Shown here in pieces: positions 24,827-37,000 of a DNA stretch of 64,000 bases. This DNA comes from Nereocystis luetkeana (Eukaryota; Sar; Phaeophyceae; Laminariales; Laminariaceae). The notes under the pieces are model-generated. The model saw nothing but the letters and a program-made list of their open reading frames with translations, was not told the DNA's origin and did not search any database. Both the position numbers and the translations under genes were made by a program. The stretch is from contig JARUPZ010000025.1 of NCBI GenBank assembly GCA_031213475.1, positions 5,653,676-5,717,675 on the forward strand, written 5' to 3'. The number at the start of each line of letters is the position of its first letter. The first letter of the stretch is position 1.

Positions 24827-25042
24827 TCACGGGGGATCATATTGAATAGAACCTACGGTAGACACAACATCATCAGTACGCTTACCAATTTTTACCAACA
24901 ATGTGTGGTCCTGTTTTCTTAATACGGGGGATCATAATTAATAGGACCAACCTGTGGTATACATAAAAAACTACCAGGTATATATTTAACCATTTTACTA
25001 CCTGGTATCAATTTTGGTCCTATTTACTATGGTCCCCCGTGA
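24827..25042. mobile_element. Palindromic mini-element, full copy plus partial copy
   Basis: A full element (24922-25042) begins TACGGGGGATCATAATTAATAGGACC and ends GGTCCTATTTACTATGGTCCCCCGTGAT. Directly before it, 24827-24921 begins TCACGGGGGATCATATTGAATAGAACC and reaches only the GGTCCTGTTT part of a right end, so it is a second copy whose right end was replaced by or nested with the full element. Confidence 0.75.
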
Positions 25043-26599
25043 TATTATATGCCCCGAACCCGTCGTGGTGTGACCAAGTAACGACACATACATTATGATG
25101 ACATCTAAGTTACGACAACATGGCCAAGTGCCCACGCACTATCCTACTATTAATAAGAGTTTTTCGTCGTTGTAGCAACTAACTGCTTTATCAGCAGTGT
25201 TATTTGATGCGGATTATAAGCACGTCTGTGACGTACCAGGATGTATGTGGCGTATTTCGGCCTGTACCGTGTGTGGTGCAGCAGACGCAGGGCCTGCAGG
25301 AAGCCCACTTGACACCATATGATAGTGTCACGTTGTGTGACATAGAATGCACACCGATGCCAAACACACATGCACACAGAGCCCCTCTCTAAATACTGTC
25401 TATTTATCTGTTTTTTACGAGAAATCGACCTACAAATCGACCGATAATTGTTTTGGTTTCGATTTCGTTTCAAATCATTTCGAAAAAAAAAAACGAAACC
25501 GACCGACTTTTTCGGAGAAAAACGAAAACCCGATCGAGCCACTTTTCAAATTTGTTTCATAACCATGTATGTATGTACGTTTGCTTGCATTTTTTCAGGT
25601 ATTTCGCCCCTTGTAACCAGACTACTCCATTTATTTTGGGATAGGAATTTTTTCACGCGGCGCTGAACAGTTTTCACGCTTTTCAACACTTACTTGAAAC
25701 CAAACTACTTGAAAACTGTATAGGATTCGTGTTGGGGCGCCGAACAAGGTTCAGGCATTTTTGCAGGCATTTCGCCCATTCACACATATATTTTTATATT
25801 ATTAGTGTAGTGTTTGTCTGGGGTCGCCGAAAAGGTTCCAGGCACGTCTCAGGCATTTTTATAGGTAAATAATGCCTTCAGTAGATAGGCACGTTAAAGG
25901 GAAAGTAAAGCTCGCCAGGCATATTAAGCCAACATTGTCGCCTAGCTCAACTTTTTCGGCCTGCGGCGTGCCTAGCTCCGCATGCCTGAAAACGCCTGCG
26001 GCGTACCTTAAAAGGGTAGGGCCTATACTTCGACGAAATCCTTGATCTCAGATTTTTTTAGCGATAAGAGGTTCACTCTCAATGTTACAAGGCTCCTCAC
26101 TTACTTGAGGAGCTCCAAATGCCTCACCCGACAACAGACTTCAACAAAATACAACATCATCCCGATGAAGAGTCCCTTGGCTCAAAAGGATACAGAAATG
26201 TTTTTTTTCGAAACAAGATTGATTGGCATTCCAACGATTTTCGGTAAAGGAACAACGTTATTCAGAAATCGTATTATTATCGGAAATATATATGCTACCT
26301 CTATCGTAGAACGCGTTCTCACTGGAGCATACATATTTTATTTTATTTTTTGTTTATCCTCTGACCGTAAATATGTAGTGTGGCGCTTGTTGCGATCTCA
26401 GGTAGTAGACCGGTTACACAGAGATACAGGCTTCATGCCAAAATAGCAAAACAAAGTTGAAGGGATTTTGGACTGCTGGCCAAAATAGCATCTAGATTGT
26501 CCTTGTTAATTTCTGGGAGATATCCCCAGAACGTTATGCCTTGTACCAAGTAAGTGCAGGATCCACCTGCTTTCAAATCTGCGGGATGACCCCATGACC
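25043..26599. other. Intergenic, no gene recognised
   Basis: Contains copy c of repeat R1 (26050-26245, - strand) and a short region at about 25735-26000 in which AGGCATTTT/CAGGC-type motifs recur irregularly. No gene is recognised. Confidence 0.4.
26050..26245 (-). repeat. Dispersed repeat R1, copy c
   Basis: Read on the - strand it gives AATCGTTGGAATGCCAATC, then TTTGGAGCTCCTCAAG and GAGTGAACCTCTTATCG, matching copies a and b in order and spacing. The palindromic core around GGAGCTCC is retained. Confidence 0.6.
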
Positions 26600-28846
26600 A
26601 CAGTCTGGTTGACTACGCTGTATTGAGAACAACTATATTTTTAGATGAGGAGTTTTGGGGGGGTGCACGGCACCGGCAGTATAATATGGAATATAAGTAC
26701 TACTGGTATATAGTATAAGATTTTTGTAGGAACATTTTTTTATGGTGAAACTGAGTGTCCGCAATGAGTAGTGGTGTGCCCTGCGATCCCTCCACAGAAA
26801 CGTTCCTTGTTTTATCGGTGCATAGACACATGCATGTAAGTAAGCCTGTCTCCGGGTCGTTGTATGTTTCGTCTTTTTCTGGCGATTCGCGCCCACGTTC
26901 CTCACTCCGCATTCCACTCGAGCCTGCCCGCACACAGAGCGCGAATCGTCAACTTCAGCAGCAGTACTACAGTACAGAATATCAAGTAGTCCTCCTCCTG
27001 CGAAGAGGGCAAGAGTAACACACGCAAGAACCCTTCAAACCGGGTAGTTCTTCGAGCTTGATTGAGTCCGCGAGCGTACCACTTTCTTCGGTCGGTGTCA
27101 ACAAGTAGTGGAAACGGATCTACTCCCGGTCAGGTGAGGGTCGAACCTTAAAGAACAACTCATGTCATACATACCGTACATATATATGTCATGGAATATT
27201 GTGTTGATATATCATATTAAGGATTTATTTTTGGAATCACCCACCGGCAGCTTTGTCGTGATATTCGAGCCCAGACTAACCGAATCGCTGTGGTTAAATT
27301 GTGGGTCTCATAGCCACCTCTGTTGGCCTGTGTGCCAGTCCTTCGATCGCTGCTTGTGATACAGACCTCCCGAACGAACCCACCGCTGCTAAGCGAGTGT
27401 ATTCTACTAGTAGTAGGTAGGTGACGGGCATCTAGGAATAATTACAGGCTCCAGCCTCGGATACGACAAAATATATGTTCCTGCATCTCTCTGTACAGCG
27501 CACGTTCAATGGTACAACGGCGAAACGACCTCCACATGCATGGTCAGATAGATGAGGAGTGGTATAGCTACAGGGAATATATGTAGTACCTACCACGTGT
27601 AAGAAGGTATAATATATATATACGCAGCAGTAATATGTTTTCGAATGGCGATGCACAGTGTGGAGCAAGGTAGCTGTACAACGCTGATTTCCACTTCAGG
27701 GTCAGTTTCACCTTGTTGGCGTTATACTACTGTTGGTCCACCATTTGGTATTTATTTCGCGCCTTTCTTCGCTTTTTCGTACCCGCTTAGAACCACCCAA
27801 AACAACTCGTGAGAGGCCTGTTTATATGCTCAACTGAATGCACATCGAAAGCAAACAACTTCGACCTTGGTTGATACATCGTGTTTGTTTTTGTGACGCG
27901 CGGAATGCTAGATCCTTGATGTCACCACCACCGCCGATTGATGGCGTTGAGAACTTTTCATCCAAACGGAGACCTCACCTGCCATCTTCATTATTTTTTT
28001 TGTAATCACCACCTTCACTCTCCAGCCGAAATCGTTGGAAGTTTGACCCTTGGCGACCTTCTGGGCAAGTCGTCTTCACGGGTGTCGTCCCTTTTTTCCC
28101 CCGGTACTTGCTTTGATTTTTCGTCGCGCATAGGGTTCAGCATTCCCACTGCTCGCCCATATTTTCGATTGTTGCTGCCCACGTTCTCGCGCTTTCTGCT
28201 AAACATTTTTCATGCAAGAAGGGGTGTCTACGAGCATACACCTGTTAACAGTTGAGGCTCTTACCCACGAAATTGACCTTAATAGGCACGTGGACTTACC
28301 AAGCCACCGTGGACGCCACCTGCCATGTTTCAAGTTTTTGAAAATATTTCTGTAGTAGTTATATTTTCTTGCGGGGGGGAACCCGATTGTGTCGATTATA
28401 ACTACTGTATGTAGTGTCTACTGTATGAATAATGTTAGGTGCGAAACGAAGACTAAATTTAAATGATAGAGTGGTTGTAACCACTCACTCTGATGTTCCG
28501 TTCAAGTCTAAGCCCTTTGGGAGCGGCTGTCGTGCTGCAGTTGAAATTATTTGCCTCGGCGAGCCGTCAAGAGGAGAGGCGTCTAAAACATCCCTGAAGA
28601 TCCCTTCTCCCAGACTGCTAAACCTACTCGTCAACATGGAGCGTAGGGGATATCATACACAACTCGTTAGGTGGTCTATGCCCGGTGGAAACACGACACA
28701 GATACGTATATTATATACCTGGTATGTATTTTTTCCGAATATATATAACAGAACTGCTGTAAATATTTTTCTTCGCGCTCTTATCCACTACTTAGACTAC
28801 ATCTTATAGTCAGACTTGTGGTTCTATCTTTCTTGCGGACTCTCAG

Positions 28847-28849
<3 letters not shown>

Positions 28850-28905
<56 letters not shown>
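28850..28905. repeat. CTA/TAC trinucleotide microsatellite
   Basis: About 18 uninterrupted CTA units. Frames crossing it read as poly-threonine or poly-tyrosine and are not evidence of a gene. The corresponding place in block copy B (near 57590) has no such array. Confidence 0.9.
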
Positions 28906-29337
28906 GCCTGTGTCGTGAACTTTCAGCGAAGAAGGTTCTCCATTTATTTATGGATGCGCCTGAAAAAGCAGCAGGATTTTCCTTTGTTCGCGGTACAACC
29001 CTTTTTTCGTGATGGCAGTCCTTCGATACTCCCGCACTCGACTAATCATACTCCCCTGCTTCAGTAGAGCAAGAGTTTTCCAGATTTCACTTTTTCGATA
29101 TTCATTCAGAGAAATAAATGGCAAATGATTCAGCTTGGAATTCTTGGGTATTAATATTTAGTTCGTAAGACGGCCAGACTAACATTTTCAGGAGAAATCT
29201 GAACTCGCATGTACCAGGTAGCCAACTTGTCGCGAACGCGACTGCTGTCTGAAAGAGACAAGTAAGTAAGTGCTGACTGGCCCGACAGGACCACTACTAC
29301 TCGTACTGACTGTAAATATATATATATATATACCAGG

Positions 29338-29470
29338 TATAATGTTTCACTGGTGTGGCATACCTGATAGGTGTCCTTCTGCCTCTTCCCGTACAGTATA
29401 TATATATATATATATAATGTTTCACTGGTGTGGCATACCTGATAGGTGTCCTTCTGCCTCTTCCCGTACA
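29338..29470 (+). repeat. Short tandem duplication with TA spacer
   Basis: The 62-base unit beginning TAATGTTTCACTGGTGTGGC and ending TCTTCCCGTACAGT occurs at 29340-29399 and again, identical, at 29417-29472, separated by a TA run. Perfect identity implies a very recent duplication, probably mediated by the flanking TA tracts. Confidence 0.85.
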
Positions 29471-30125
29471 GTTTACACTATCTATAAATATAACACGACC
29501 CCCGAAACGAACGCACCAGCCGATTTCCTCAAGATTAATAGCGGAGGTGCACAAACAAGAAGCTTCGCCGATCTGTATTGATGGGCGCGTGTCGCTCGTC
29601 GTTTGCATTTTTTTTCCCGTTCGTCCAAGGGCGTGAGTTGTCTTATCACACTCGTAATGCGGCTACGATTGCTGTATGCAAAAGTTGCATGCAGTAGCAG
29701 TGTTTACATTTATTTGGAGAAAAAACTCTCCGATAAGAATGACCCTTAGTCAGTACTCGTAATCACCTGCTATCGCCATATATATACGCTCACGATCGTT
29801 CTACACAGAATGAGCTGGTAGATGTTTCATTTGTTGAGCAGAATGGCCTCAAAAAGTGACACGGCAATCGTTATTTTTTCATACGCCCAAGAAATACGAT
29901 AATAATTCAGATAGTGCTTCGTTGGGAAAGTAATCATTTCAACTTTAGGGGGGGGCACAACTGAAGTAGTATAGGTTGAGCGCGAGCTATGGCGAGATTA
30001 ACCTAGCACGCTGGTACGCAACCGGCGTATTGTTCTGTAGCCCACCAAGCGCAGCGTTTATCAAGGAGGGCTTCCCACCAAGCAAGGTAGTAAGAATTGT
30101 ACTCAAACGATATTATTCGGGTTAT

Positions 30126-30229
30126 GATGGGGGGAAATAGGAGTAAATACGAGTATTCAGAGTGAAAAATGTAATTACAAAAGTAAAAAAAGGTGTACCT
30201 TAGGTCCTATCAACTATGGTCCCCCGTAA
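30126..30229. mobile_element. Palindromic mini-element, degraded copy
   Basis: The right end is intact: TAGGTCCTATCAACTATGGTCCCCCGTAA. The left end (GATGGGGGGAAATAGGAGTAAA) is diverged from the family consensus, but spacing (about 104 bp) and the A/T-rich centre agree with other copies. Confidence 0.6.
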
Positions 30230-31003
30230 GGACAGGGCATATATATATTATAGCATTGACGTAGGGGCGATTGTATCGATCGTGAAATCAAGAAGATGGG
30301 CCGCATTGATTGGCGTGGATGACTGGAGGAAACAGCAGTCGTGCCTCAAAAACATTCATATCACCGGCTTCGACAAAACTACACAGTATGTATACTATCA
30401 ACATCCGCAGGCTCGCAGCACAACATGCATCCAGACCGCAAAACGACCGCCAACCCCTCCGCCTGCCGCGGTGGCGCACGCCTAAATTTAGGCGAGACCT
30501 TAAATCGAAAAAGTGGATTCCCCACAATCGTTACGAAACGAAACCTCGTGTTTACTGCGCTTGTCTCCGCAGGCTCGACTTGGAAGTGCGTGAAGGTAAT
30601 CCGTGCGTGAGACTGTCGGCTTTGCCACCACATTCATTCGACTGGTGTCACCCCTGAACCTACTCAGGCCGAGTTTCGTGAGAGCCTCAAGCGGATTTCT
30701 TCTGGACCTACCTGCACCTAAGTAAGGATCTTGGCACAAATTTGTTTAGCACTCAGAGTTGAACATGGGACACTCCGCCAGTCAGTGTAAAACTGCTCAC
30801 TGCAATGATGATAAACTGCCAACCGGTCTTTCAAAAGGTCGGTTGTTTCGAGGAACATGCTGTACATGCATCAAAAATTGGAATTTCCAGTTACTCACTA
30901 CTTACTTGTAAGAATACTGTAGATGCAGGGTACTTCTGTTTCTGCTACTACTCCTATTATATAGATAGAACAGTATTAATAGTAGTTGTTGGAGTACTAG
31001 TAC

Positions 31004-31104
31004 TACGGGGGGTGATATTAAAAGGGACTTACGGTAAGCACGAAAACCTATATATTTCGCTATTTTACAAACAATATTTGGTCCTATTTACTACGGGCCC
31101 CGTA
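31004..31104. mobile_element. Palindromic mini-element copy
   Basis: Left end CTACGGGGGGTGATATTAAAAGGGAC and right end TTGGTCCTATTTACTACGGGCCCCGTAG pair imperfectly; the centre contains CCTATATATTTCGC as in the 57670 copy (CTATATATTCCGCC). It lies in CTA/TAG-rich sequence. Confidence 0.65.
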
Positions 31105-31160
31105 GTAGCAGTAGCAGTAGTAGTAGTTGTAGTAGTAGTACTAGTACTAGTAGTGGGGGT

Positions 31161-31265
31161 ATTACGGGATCCATAGTTGACAGGACCAAATATTGTTACT
31201 TAATTTTTAAAAATATATAGGTTTTTATGTGTACCTTTAATCCTATTAACTATGGTCCCCCGTAA
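31161..31265. mobile_element. Palindromic mini-element inside TAG repeat
   Basis: ATTACGGGATCCATAGTTGACAGGACC opens and TCCTATTAACTATGGTCCCCCGTAAT closes a 105-bp element. TAG/AGT repeats lie immediately on both sides, so it inserted into, or seeded, the microsatellite. The centre carries ATATATAGGTTTTTATG, shared in inverse with other copies. Confidence 0.75.
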
Positions 31266-31957
31266 TAGTAGTAGTAGTAGTACTAGTGCTCCTAGTACTA
31301 GTACTACGTACTAGTACCAGTATTAGAGGTTGTAGTATAAAATGTTGTAGTAGGAGTAGCAGTGGTAGAAGTAGTAGCAGTAGTAGTAGTAGCAGTAGTA
31401 GTAGTAGTAGTAGAAATAATTGTAGTAGGAGTAACAGTAGCAGTAGTAGTAGTAGTTGTATTAGTAGTAGTTGTAGTAGTAGTAGTAGTAGTAATAGTAG
31501 GAGTAGTAGGAGTAGTAGTAGTAGTAGTAGTAATAGTAGGAGTAGTAGTAGTAGTAGTAGTAGTAGTACTAGTACTTGTACTAGTACCAGTACTAGTGTT
31601 AGAGGTTGTAGTATTAAAGGTTGTAGTAGTAGGAGTAGCAGTGGTAGAAGTAGTAGGAGTAGTAGTAGTAGTAGTAGTAGGAGTAGGAGTACTAGCAGTA
31701 CTAGTAGTAGTAGTAGAAGTACTAGTAGTAGTAGTAGTAGTAGTAAGAGTAGTAGGAGTGGTATTATTAGTAGAAGTACTCTGTCATAGTGGTAGTACAG
31801 TAGTAGTGCAGTGGGAATAATAGTCGGGGCAATTTTTGAATTTCTGTGATTTATCAGGGCCAAAGGATCTGCGGAACATTACTACTGGAGTTTTTTTTTC
31901 TAGATAATAATGTGATGGGTCCTGGTTACCTTCGTGGTACTAGCAGTAGTAGTAGTA

Positions 31958-32029
<72 letters not shown>

Positions 32030-32155
32030 CAGTAGCAGTAGTAGGAGTAGGAGTAGTATTAATAGGAGTAGTAGTATTTTTTTGAAGTAGGAGTAGGAAG
32101 AGGAGTAGTAGTAGGAGTAGTAGTAGTAGGAGTAGTAGCAGTTGTAGTAGTAGTG

Positions 32156-32216
<61 letters not shown>

Positions 32217-32217
32217 C

Positions 32218-32306
<89 letters not shown>

Positions 32307-32372
32307 AAGTAGTAGTAGTAGTAGTATTAGTAGTTGTAGTAGGAGTAGTAGCAGTTAGTTGTAGTAGTAGTG

Positions 32373-32421
<49 letters not shown>

Positions 32422-32650
32422 GAGTAGTAGTAGCAGTAGTAGTAGTAGTAGTAATAGTAGTAGCAGTGGTATTAACAGTAGAAGTACCCTGTCATAGTGG
32501 TAGTACAGTAGTAGTACAGTGGGAATAGTCGGAGCAATTTTGGAATTTCTGTGACAGATAGTAATCAGGACCAAAGGATCTGCGTAACATTACTGGAATA
32601 TATATATTTTTTCTCGATAATGTGAGGGGTCCTGGTTACCTTCGCCGTAC
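31266..32650. repeat. Compound TAG-repeat array, two-unit tandem
   Basis: More than 1.2 kb of TAG/AGT-type trinucleotides with interruptions (AGG, TTG, CAG, ACT) is arranged as two long units. Each unit ends with the same roughly 150-bp spacer: GTCATAGTGGTAGTACAGTA, then CCAAAGGATCTGCG and GGTCCTGGTTACCTTCG. The spacers lie at 31786-31941 and 32492-32648 and differ at a number of positions. The long open frames it creates (poly-Leu, poly-Val, poly-Ser, poly-Thr) are artefacts of the repeat. Confidence 0.9.
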
Positions 32651-33834
32651 TTTAAGCAATACAACAGTAGAAGCAGTAGCAACCCATACAACAGCAGCAG
32701 TGTTATCCCCAGTAGAGGTACCACTATCGTAGTTAGTTGTACTGCCGTAGTGGCAGTGGCATTGATTGGCAGTACTGTAGTTATGTGGTTTTGTTGACAC
32801 ATACACTGCAAAACCTAGAACAACAGCTGTGGCATCGAGGATTTCCTCGAAACTCATGTTTGCGAGGTTTGTGTGGTTGTAGTAGCGCAGTCGTTCAGCT
32901 AGTCTCCGCCCACCGACGGTGGCTTGTGGTTCTCAGATTTATTTCCTGAACAACAAATAAATGAACGCAATACGGCCCTCGCTCGCCAGTATGATATAAC
33001 GAGGAAACCTTAGAGACGTCGGACCTTGCATTTATTAGACAATTCAAAAATCGATCAAGTGCGTAGTTCAGGCACAGGTTGAGGTTGATTTCGGTGATGT
33101 GATCGAAACGTTCTGGTTACGTAGCAGCATTCCCTCATCCCTGGTGTACGGTTCAGCAGTCACGCGATTGGTAGTTCGTAAATTGTTCGTGGAGTTTCAG
33201 CCATTCCCACCCCCCCCTTCCATCTACCAGAAAATACGTGTCGAGTACCAACCGCCGGTGGGGCACATTCGATGGATGCCAAAAACACGCAACCATCCCG
33301 CCCGAAACCTGAACAAAACCAGCCATACAAGACGCCAGACCTTCCCTTTGTGTATTCGGGCATATGTATCCCATGTAGAGGGTTCCGGGTGCCTGTATTG
33401 GACGCGTCGGGTCTGCAAACCTGAGGTCCTGTACACGAAAAAGCGTCGTGTTTTCCTTCTCAACCTGCAGTAGATAGATCCGTTTTTTGTTACCCCGATG
33501 TTCCTAATCAGCCCGCAGACAATCTTGACGTTGCCGAGCCCAGGCTCTCAGGCCCCGTGCGTCGTATGCGCGACAGCTACATGGTTGTGACCGCCATCGT
33601 GTCGGCCGCAGCACGCTTTGACCAAAACTCAGTTCACGTTTGGTCACAACTGTTGCTATGTCATTTTCACGCTGCAACGAACGTCGGACCGAAAACATAT
33701 TTTGATATCTTCACAACGTGACGATTATTTGGGGGGGGCGACGCGCATTGCTGACCAAATAAATGTCGTCCTCCTGGTTTTCCCATCCTTGACGTGTCAG
33801 ATTTCAACCGTGGACAGTTGGTCGCGCACACATC
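32651..33834. other. Upstream flank of the haloperoxidase gene
   Basis: The stretch before the haloperoxidase ATG shows no clear TATA element or initiator that I can defend and no other gene. A C-tract (33207-33216) and a G-tract (33731-33738) are present. The promoter and 5' untranslated region must lie here. Confidence 0.3.
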
Positions 33835-34050
33835 ATGAAGGGACTTGTGCAATCCTTCAGCGCTGCTACCGTTTTCGCCCTGGGCCTTAACCCGGGCGTC
33901 AATGGTCTGTCGCCGGAAGCAGAACATGCAGGCAATCACCAGAGTGGAACTGCAGTTGTTGTCGAAGGGTCGCCCGGGGTGACGAGAACCGACAGCAGGC
34001 TGTTGATGCGTCGTCAAGAGGGCGACGACGCCTTAGATGTAAATGACACG
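33835..34050 (+). other. Haloperoxidase exon 1: signal peptide
   Basis: ATG at 33835 begins MKGLVQSFSAATVFALGLNP, a basic residue followed by a hydrophobic run, then a small-residue region near NGLS that could be cleaved. The remaining residues (to 72) are low-complexity and poorly conserved in the family. Donor GTGAGT follows. No in-frame ATG lies closer to the conserved core, so this start is preferred. Brown-algal enzymes of this family are cell-wall located, which fits. Confidence 0.75.
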
Positions 34051-37000
34051 GTGAGTTGCCGACGACACCTGCGACAATAGCAGATTAGCGTTCTCAAATC
34101 TACCTCCTAAACCCCCTCAGGGTAGCGCTCTCAATGTATAAACCAACTGCCAACTTTGAGCCAAAGAATGGAGGCTCTGCTCCTTCACCGTTTTGATGTT
34201 GCAGGGTATCGGCAAGAGTATTATGTGTTATAATCATACATAGCAGGGGTGCCCGGGACATTGCCTCTCCAAGGCCTCTCAAAAAAAGAAGGTATGATCA
34301 AAAACGATCAGGAGCTGAGTGATCACAAGACGATTTCCTACAAAACTACTTTATTTTGTTTTGTTCGCTGTGTGTTTCAATAAAAGACACCTTGGTCGAG
34401 GATAATCTTCTTGATTTTGAACAGGGAAGGGGGGTGGGGTTCTTCAACAGTTTTTCGTCGTAAATCGTCTTGTAATCGCAGCACTACAGTGTGTTCTCTA
34501 TACGGACCTTTCTTTGCACGTGAGGCGCGGACACAAGACGGTTCCGGGTTCGGATTGGGTATGTCATGGAGCGAGTTCGAGATGGAAATGATTGTGGGAG
34601 GTCGTGGGTGCCGTTATTTGATCCAACCGTAGCAAAAGACACCGAAGCCCTGTGGCACGGTCGAACGTACCCCATGTCCCACCGTCGTCGGCAAACTTTT
34701 ATCTGAGAGAGAGGGGGGAAAGATATTTGCAGTGCCACCACGCTCCTCGAGGTGTAGTTTCTGTAGTTACATGGCGGAAACTCAACCGTGAACGGGACAT
34801 AGGAGGTTCGAGGCGAAGGTTGCGTTGTTGACTACTACTCGCAATATTCGCCCTGCATCTGTTCGCCGATGTTTAACCGGTGACGTTGTGATGGTGTGTT
34901 GGGCGCGCCCTGCAAATCAAGACGCTGACAACTGGACGGACTAACCCTGACACCAACCGGACGCCGCTGTGTATCAAATGTTATACTTCTTCCGACTAGT
35001 AACACCACTTTAATTGCCTTTTCATCTAATTTGTTGCCGACCTCTACGCGGCGCCTAGCCGCGCGAACGGGCTGAGAACATTTTACACCAAAGGACTCAC
35101 TTCGCGGAAATCGAGTTCTATGCGTCGGAGGATACGTTTCACACCAACAACGGAGACCGGTCATCTGCCGCTTCGTTCCACAAGACGCTGCCGCACGACG
35201 ACTTGGGGCAGGTGCGACTGTCCGAGACCCGTGCATTTGATCCGTGCATGTGGCAAGGTCTTAGGGATATAGTGTCTTCCTCTTGGAAACGTGTAGGTCG
35301 CGATAAATAGGTGGTGGTCAGGGTGCGCGTATTTGCAGCGTGGGGTATGGTAGTGACAGAACCAAGAAAGGGAAGATATATTCGAACTGCGGCTCAGAAG
35401 CCACTGGCGGTATAATATTCTCCTCGCTCTACACAACTCAGTCAACAACCTTCCGTAGGTCAGAGTTGTAGTAACTGATGTAGTATCTGGATGTATACAA
35501 ATAAATGTAAAATTCTGTAACGTTGTTTACGGTTAGGTCGGGTGGAATAAACATTTCACGTACATGATGTACAAGATGTCTTTGGTGTCTCGATAATCGG
35601 CCGCGTGTAATGATATATTCCAGGTGGATCCCGATGCATTCGGCGCTCTCGTTGAGTGCATCGCGGAAGGTGACTTTGACAAGTGCGAGCAGGTGCCGGC
35701 CGGGGATGAGAACGGTTTCTTGATCCAACCCATTGGGGGTATCGCAGTCGACATGGCCGGACCCGCCAGGTAATCTTTCTTGTGTCTCAACCTCTCAACG
35801 TGTTCAGTGGTGTGTGCTTCGAGTGCGCCATTTGCTCCGGTTGGTTTGAGGCTGGTAAACTGACTGCAACATTGTCTGGACCATCGGCTGTATTGACGCT
35901 GTTGTTGCTGTTGCAGCAACGCTTGACCTTTACCATGTATCACTGAGCTATAAGGAAGCGATATGTCGCAGAAAATAAATTACGGAACGGAAATTTAGGC
36001 CGCGATAAGCACAATGGGTACACCAACCCCATCCGTGGCGGAGTCCCAAGGTTCCGCACAGCACGGGCCATCCGTGGCGAAGTTTCTAGGTTCCACCGAT
36101 CAAGGGTATGCGCTATCAGTGGCGCGTTGGCACTTAGTATTCTTGTAAACCTTTACACGCTCTCAACCATTGTCTGCAGTACGGCTAGGATCGTCGTTGC
36201 TAAATATTCCTAATACAAGTTGCGGTAGCATGGCGTCCTTGTACGTGCTCAACCGCGTGTTTAAATTTTAATATTCGAATATGTAACTTTCAATGTCGTT
36301 TTTCACTATGCTCGCTCTCTCTGACAGTTTCTTCCTTTCTGCCCGTCATCTTCCCTTTGCGTTCGTGTTTTGATTGATGACACATCAATCGATGCCCACA
36401 TCTGGTGGTAAATCACATTCACATTCCTGGACGTTCTTTGGCCCGCCCGCTGGGTACACGCATGGTTGGTGCTTCATTCACATGGGGTGACTCGGGTTGC
36501 ATTACTCCAATCATCGTTGGCGGTTCATTCTAACGATCGCAACGACCTCGAACTCTTTGTGGCGACGGAAACATACCTGGCGTCGGGACTACATTGCTCC
36601 CATCCCTATTGTTCGATCGGTGGGAATGCGTTGCTGACGTATGTGCCAGCTCCGCTTTGGACGTGCCGAATGCTCCAGCATTAAACTCCGAGGATCTTGT
36701 GAGAACGCACGTTTTTTACGCAGTAGTAGAAATGGGGCCGTTGGTGGTGTCAAATGTTTTCTATTGTCGAGAACCCGCTGATGCACCCACCGGTATCACG
36801 TATGAGGAGTCGATTCTGGTGTACACCTAGAGGGCATATATTAGAGGTTTCCCTGTGTTTACATATGTTGTCAAAGTCAGATTGGTGTGGGTCATAGAGG
36901 CCCCACCAAACGGGCGCTACCTTTGTAACGCAGCAATCGTATAGTAGAACGAGTCGGCCCCTAGTGTTTTCGACGGTATCCAATACCACTCTTCATTGAA

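Larger units (their letters stand above)
26600..29970 (+). repeat. Duplicated block D, copy A
   Basis: This segment is collinear with 55850-59160 in the same orientation. Paired landmarks are TGTCCGCAATGAGTAGTGGT at about 26757 and 55997, GGAATCACCCACCGGCAGCTT at about 27232 and 56470, ATGCTCAACTGAATGCAC at about 27825 and 57039, TTTGTTCGCGG at about 28982 and 57648, and GCGTGTCGCTCGTCGTTTGCA-like at about 29586 and 58351. Another pair is the GACTGGCCTC-type motif at about 29843 and 59088. Similarity is patchy (unequal insertions, microsatellites), so the duplication or double insertion is old. No gene is identified inside; a conserved - strand frame ending GTPLLIADT is shared by both copies. 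It also contains a TAC run at 28850-28905 and TA runs near 29315 and 29400. Confidence 0.65.

Noticed and set aside
31246-32574. Long poly-Leu, poly-Val, poly-Ser and poly-Thr frames
   Set aside because: They are translations of the TAG trinucleotide array in different frames, not genes.
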